This document shows, one piece after another, positions 60,335 to 64,000 of a stretch of 64,000 nucleotides of DNA (position 1 is its first letter; every line of letters begins with the position of its first letter). The translations under genes were made by a program, and so were the position numbers. Below the pieces are notes generated by a model. That model had not been told where the DNA came from, made no database searches, and saw only the letters and a program-made list of their open reading frames with translations. The DNA comes from Limisoma sp963601185 (lineage in GTDB: Bacteria; Bacteroidota; Bacteroidia; Bacteroidales; Muribaculaceae). The stretch lies in NCBI GenBank assembly GCA_963601185.1, contig CAVCEE010000012.1, forward strand, positions 14,664-78,663, read 5' to 3'.

Positions 60335-63300
60335 ATGAAAGTCATAATCAGCATACTAACATTTGTAGTTGCGGCTGCTGCGGCTATGGCGGACAACCGC
60401 GGCTATGCTCCCCACAACTTCACACAACTGCCCCCAAGCCCGACCGTAAGCAGCCTCGACGGTGGGTTGGATATCGGTGTGTCCTATGCAACAGGACAGC
60501 CCGACATCAACATCCCTATTTATGAGGTCAGGCAGGGAGCTCTATCCATACCGATAAGCATCGCGTATCATAGCGGTGGCATCAAGGTTGACGAAACAGC
60601 AGGCATTGTGGGGCTGGGGTGGAGTCTCCACGCAGGGGCGGCAATCGTCCGCACAGTCAACGGTCTGCCCGACGAGATGCTTGAAGAAAACGGTACAATG
60701 CGAGGATTGCTGCACATAGATGCCAACGGCAGGGAACTCCGCAACTATGTGCGGCAGAAACCTGCGGAGTACGACAATGCGATTGCCAATTCAGAGTATG
60801 TGAGATTCATTTCTCGGTATTGCCAGTCGTATGAGGATGGACGTATGGATGTGGCAAACGACGTGTTGCGGCTATCGGGTCTGGGACTTGACTGCACATT
60901 TGCCTACGATGACAACCGGAGAATGGCTCTTCAGTCGAATGAGTTTCTTGACTTCCGAAACGGCAGACAGTTGCAGTCGGCATATCCCAACCGCTACGAA
61001 GTGGTTGACGGCAATGGTACGCACTATTTTTTTGAAGAGACGGAGAAAAGCGAATATGAATATCTGTACTATCCCGACATTCAGCAGAATCCCGACCGGA
61101 AGAAATCAAAATACAAGTTTACATCGGCGTGGCATCTCACTAAAATCAAGTCGATGCAAGGCGATTCCATTGTGTTTGAATATCAGGATGCAGGTCGGAG
61201 GAGATACCGGATTGGCGGAACATACCGCTATGAGGATTGCTTTGACTCAGACTACATACGTCGCCTCACTTGCGGACTGACAGGTGCGGATTCCTATATC
61301 GACTATTATCCGAAATTGCTGAAACGCATAGTCGCAGGCTCGGAAACAGTTGAGTTCAAGTATGAAACGGAGTCAGAGACGCTCGGCACATTCTCTACGC
61401 GCTACGACCGCTTGGCGCAGATTGAGGTGCATTGCGGAGATGCCAAAAACACCGTGTCAAAGAAATTTGATTTCACTCAGGAGCAGAGCCCATTCGGTGG
61501 AAAATACGGAGGACTCCTTTCGCGGATAGACCGCTTGTCGGTCAACGGCAAGGAGAGGCAAATGCTCTGCTCGTTCGACTATCAGGGCGGCGAGGTGCGA
61601 GAATCCTATCGCAACTCGCAGGATCATTGGGGATACTACAACGGTGCGGACAACAAGACTTTGCTTACAGGCGACTACGGGCATCCATCGGGCAGTTATC
61701 CGAAAGGCGATCGCAGTCCCAGTGAACCGCAGACAATGATTGGTGTGCTCCGCCGGATAAACTATCCGACAGGAGGATACACCACGCTCGACTGGGAGCA
61801 GCATGACTACGGTTATGTGAATGGCATCAAAAACGAGGAATATGTCACTACAACGGTCACTCCGCGCAACTATACGCTGTGCGGAAGAAAGTATTCGGAA
61901 AAGACGGCGCAGCCCATTGCATTGGGTGTTAAGACTACCATAACTGTCGATGTGTCGAAATATTTCGGCATGTTTGACGCACTTGGCTACCTGAACGGCG
62001 ATGATGGATGGAAAGACTATAACAACACCCACAGCCCTCTCTATTCCGACTATTATCCGTCGGTAAAGATCCTGGACGGAAACAACAATGTGGTCAAGAT
62101 GGTGTTTATCGACCGAGAGAACAGTGTCTCGCCGCATAAGATTGAGCTGGATGCTGGCTCGTACAGAATGGTGCTCTATAATCCGCGCAACATTGGCTTG
62201 GCTGATTTGGAGGATTATTTCGAAAGAGAGAATGCCGAGGGCGATTTCGGAATTGTTGAAATAGCGTTTGACGAGATGGTTGAGGAGCGTAGCGACACAC
62301 GCCGTAGGTGGGGCGGACTGAGAATAAAGGCTGTGTCGTCGTTTGCCAATGATGAAACCAACGGCACTCTGCGGCGGACGTTCAGATACAGCGACTCCTA
62401 TTCCGATACCCACAGTTCGAGTGGGGTAGTGCCAATGGAGCCGGAATATTCCTATCACTTTATTTTCGGCGGACACGACGATGGTGGCTTGGGCGACAAC
62501 ATTGCCACGGTCTACGGCACATCGTCTGTGGGGCTGGTTGGCTTAGCCTCCGGATATTCGGGCATCCTCTATCACCGTGTGTTTGAAACCAAGGAAACCG
62601 AGGCTGGCGACATTGTGACGCAGTACGATTTTACTACCTGCCGCGACTATCCAGACATGCTTGACATGTCATTCAGCAACAGTGGGCCGGCAAACAACCG
62701 GATTCCGACCTCGAAAGCCTATAAAAGGGGAGATTTGGTGAGGAAGACCGTTTTCTCTCCAAGTGACAAATTGCTACGCCGTCAGTATGACTATCAGTAT
62801 TCTGTCGTTGAGGTTCCAGTGGGTGACCTCACTGGCGACTTTGTGAAGATAAGCGATTTCAGCAACCTGATGCTCAAGGACTCTGTCGACCTTATTGCTG
62901 ACTACACGGTGAGCAAATACACTTTAAACGCCTATGCGAAGAGGCTTGCAAGTGCCACGGTGTCGGAAGTGTCGGCTACTGGCGCAACGTCGGTAAGGAC
63001 AGCAGGAAGTAGTTATTTCTCCGACCAGTCGCCAGAGGAGAATCTGTGCCACCTGAAGAGGTCGGTTTGGACGGAGAACTCGCGAGGGCAGAAGGAGGAA
63101 ACATTTTACACTTATATGAGTAGCAACTGCAATCTTGTCGTTTCGGAAGTCACGGTTTGTGAGGGCACAATCGTCTCGGCGAAGAGAAACGAATATGATG
63201 ACCACGGACGCATTGTGCGCACATTTGTCGGAGAAATGGGGGTGGCGGCACTCGACAAATACCGGTTGGGTGAAATCTTCATTAGTGACGAGTTGAAGGA

Positions 63301-63727
63301 ATATATAAGTATCCCTGAGTTTGAATATGCCTATGACCTTTGCGGCAACATAGCGCAGGTAAGTTACAAAGGTCGCGTGTTAGCATCATATTTGTGGGCT
63401 TATGGCGGCAGATACCCGGTTGTTGAGGCTCTCGGCACGGACTATGCCACGCTCGTTGGTAAAGCAGGAACCGATGCTGACGCTTTGTCGCGGCTGTGTG
63501 ATGAGGCTATGTTGAAATCTGTGTTCGGGTCGATACGGCGAGGTCTGCCAGACCGCGACATTACAACAATGACCTACCGATGGCTTACAGGCGTGGCGGA
63601 GGTTACCGCTCCGAGTGGTGTAACCACGGTCTACACCTATGACTCGTTCAACCGGCTCGAGGGAGTGAAAGACGCAAACCAATATTACATAAGGAAATTT
63701 GAATACCAATACTCAACGTCTCGATGA
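60335..63727 (+). CDS. RHS-family front protein (no core, no toxin tip)
   Basis: The 1130-residue protein has a signal peptide (KVIISILTFVVAAAAAMA). Its start SLDGGLDIGVSYATGQPDIN, then PISIAYHSGGIKVDETAGIVGLGWSLHAG, is the standard opening of large Bacteroidetes RHS front proteins. YD-type repeats continue to the end (YDLCGNIAQVSYKGRV, YTYDSFNRLEGVKDANQYY), without RHS core or toxin domain. Front proteins normally precede a core/toxin protein; here it follows one. ATG 60335 is chosen over TTG 60332. It may form a shell with the core protein. Confidence 0.85.
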   Translation: MKVIISILTFVVAAAAAMADNRGYAPHNFTQLPPSPTVSSLDGGLDIGVSYATGQPDINIPIYEVRQGALSIPISIAYHSGGIKVDETAGIVGLGWSLHAGAAIVRTVNGLPDEMLEENGTMRGLLHIDANGRELRNYVRQKPAEYDNAIANSEYVRFISRYCQSYEDGRMDVANDVLRLSGLGLDCTFAYDDNRRMALQSNEFLDFRNGRQLQSAYPNRYEVVDGNGTHYFFEETEKSEYEYLYYPDIQQNPDRKKSKYKFTSAWHLTKIKSMQGDSIVFEYQDAGRRRYRIGGTYRYEDCFDSDYIRRLTCGLTGADSYIDYYPKLLKRIVAGSETVEFKYETESETLGTFSTRYDRLAQIEVHCGDAKNTVSKKFDFTQEQSPFGGKYGGLLSRIDRLSVNGKERQMLCSFDYQGGEVRESYRNSQDHWGYYNGADNKTLLTGDYGHPSGSYPKGDRSPSEPQTMIGVLRRINYPTGGYTTLDWEQHDYGYVNGIKNEEYVTTTVTPRNYTLCGRKYSEKTAQPIALGVKTTITVDVSKYFGMFDALGYLNGDDGWKDYNNTHSPLYSDYYPSVKILDGNNNVVKMVFIDRENSVSPHKIELDAGSYRMVLYNPRNIGLADLEDYFERENAEGDFGIVEIAFDEMVEERSDTRRRWGGLRIKAVSSFANDETNGTLRRTFRYSDSYSDTHSSSGVVPMEPEYSYHFIFGGHDDGGLGDNIATVYGTSSVGLVGLASGYSGILYHRVFETKETEAGDIVTQYDFTTCRDYPDMLDMSFSNSGPANNRIPTSKAYKRGDLVRKTVFSPSDKLLRRQYDYQYSVVEVPVGDLTGDFVKISDFSNLMLKDSVDLIADYTVSKYTLNAYAKRLASATVSEVSATGATSVRTAGSSYFSDQSPEENLCHLKRSVWTENSRGQKEETFYTYMSSNCNLVVSEVTVCEGTIVSAKRNEYDDHGRIVRTFVGEMGVAALDKYRLGEIFISDELKEYISIPEFEYAYDLCGNIAQVSYKGRVLASYLWAYGGRYPVVEALGTDYATLVGKAGTDADALSRLCDEAMLKSVFGSIRRGLPDRDITTMTYRWLTGVAEVTAPSGVTTVYTYDSFNRLEGVKDANQYYIRKFEYQYSTSR

Positions 63728-63877
63728 ATAGTGTGTTTTTGCCGACGGTGTCGCAGAAAGGGGAAAATGTAACTTTTTGGTAAAAAAATTTTATTTTAGT
63801 AAAATGTTGCAAATTAGATGGATAAGTGATGCTGAAAGAAAAAAGATGTTTTACAACATAATTTTTTGTCAAAAATA
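63728..63877. other. AT-rich noncoding region after the RHS genes
   Basis: AT-rich (A/T runs such as TAAAAAAATTTTATTTTAG), no gene and no clear terminator. It leads into the promoter at 63878. Confidence 0.4.
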
Positions 63878-63909
63878 TTTGGTGGGAAAGAAAAGTTGCC
63901 GTACCTTTG
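63878..63909 (+). promoter_or_regulatory. Strong promoter at window end
   Basis: TTTG (63878-63881), 20 bp, TACCTTTG (63902-63909): a perfect consensus match. The region after it starts with a 9-bp hairpin and has no start codon-led frame within the window. Confidence 0.75.
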
Positions 63910-63911
63910 CA

Positions 63912-63942
63912 CTCGCAATCGGGAAATGAGCCTGATTGCGAG
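63912..63942 (+). other. Leader hairpin
   Basis: CTCGCAATC (63912-63920) pairs with GATTGCGAG (63934-63942), starting at the expected transcription start. Such a stem at the 5' end of a transcript may protect it or form part of a stable-RNA leader. Confidence 0.55.
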
Positions 63943-64000
63943 AGAAGAGAACATTGAAATGATGCGATAAAAAGACAAGACGAAGGAAGAGGGCGGAAGC

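Noticed and set aside
1..64000. CRISPR array, integrase, IS element or prophage
   Set aside because: No spaced direct repeats, cas genes, transposase or phage structural genes were found on either strand.

Overview
The window reads as a chromosomal segment of a Bacteroidales bacterium, probably a gut lineage; Muribaculaceae would fit but cannot be proven here. Support: promoter boxes of the Bacteroidetes type (TTTG / 19-20 bp / TAnnTTTG) before many genes, the phylum-typical L28-L33-DUF4295 ribosomal cluster, a glycogen-synthase N-domain gene beside a DUF4270 lipoprotein, an RprX/RprY-like two-component pair, DUF4491, a 1519-residue TamB-like protein and RHS proteins with the Bacteroidetes front/core split. 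No phage, IS element, transposase, CRISPR array or complete rRNA gene was seen.

Layout. 1-4.9 kb: end of an outer-membrane protein gene, an S41 protease lipoprotein and mfd. 5-10 kb: OmpA-type porin divergent from an Lrp/AsnC regulator, a secreted muramidase, a lipoprotein phosphoesterase plus envelope protein, FKBP, a YgbA-like protein and tRNA-Val. 10.2-17.6 kb: purB, a pseudouridine synthase with a long Gly/Tyr/Asn/Arg/Gln repeat tail, asnS, mscL, tRNA-Pro and a CapD-type polysaccharide enzyme. 17.6-23.6 kb (mostly minus): repeat-like noncoding DNA, tRNA-Gln, TPR protein, PstS-like lipoprotein, tRNA-Thr, DUF4270 and GT5 N-domain genes. 23.8-29.4 kb (plus): panC-panD-ffh, an esterase with a propeller-like tail, and amt. 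29.5-33.9 kb (minus): pheS-nth-TRIC-gtrA-GT39-like-DUF4491, with start/stop overlaps at most junctions. 33.95-43 kb: tilS, phosphoglucomutase, exonuclease, a BamE-like lipoprotein with a PhnP-like hydrolase, lepA, a small membrane-peptide candidate and an orphan ECF sigma factor. 43.1-48.5 kb (minus): ribosomal genes and tamB. 48.7-56.3 kb (plus): RprXY-like pair, plsC, a BamA-type barrel, LptF/G permease and ribBA.

The most unusual part is 56.4-63.7 kb. A 1060-residue RHS-core protein ends in a variable C-terminal domain carrying an H-x12-C motif like those of L,D-transpeptidase-fold enzymes. Five bases later comes a small gene for an exported protein of unknown family, then the 1130-residue front-type RHS protein. 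The C-terminal tip plus the small gene form a low-GC patch (37-40% in sampled lines) between RHS genes of about 55% GC. This suggests an exchangeable toxin tip with a periplasmic immunity protein: a candidate peptidoglycan-targeting polymorphic toxin pair.

Much of the rest is envelope biology (TamB, BamA-like barrel, LptF/G, PlsC, OmpA, BamE-like lipoprotein, muramidase) and core information processing (mfd, asnS, pheS, tilS, ffh, lepA, nth, ribosomal proteins). The last 100 bases hold a strong-looking promoter and a hairpin leader that may precede a stable-RNA operon outside the window.
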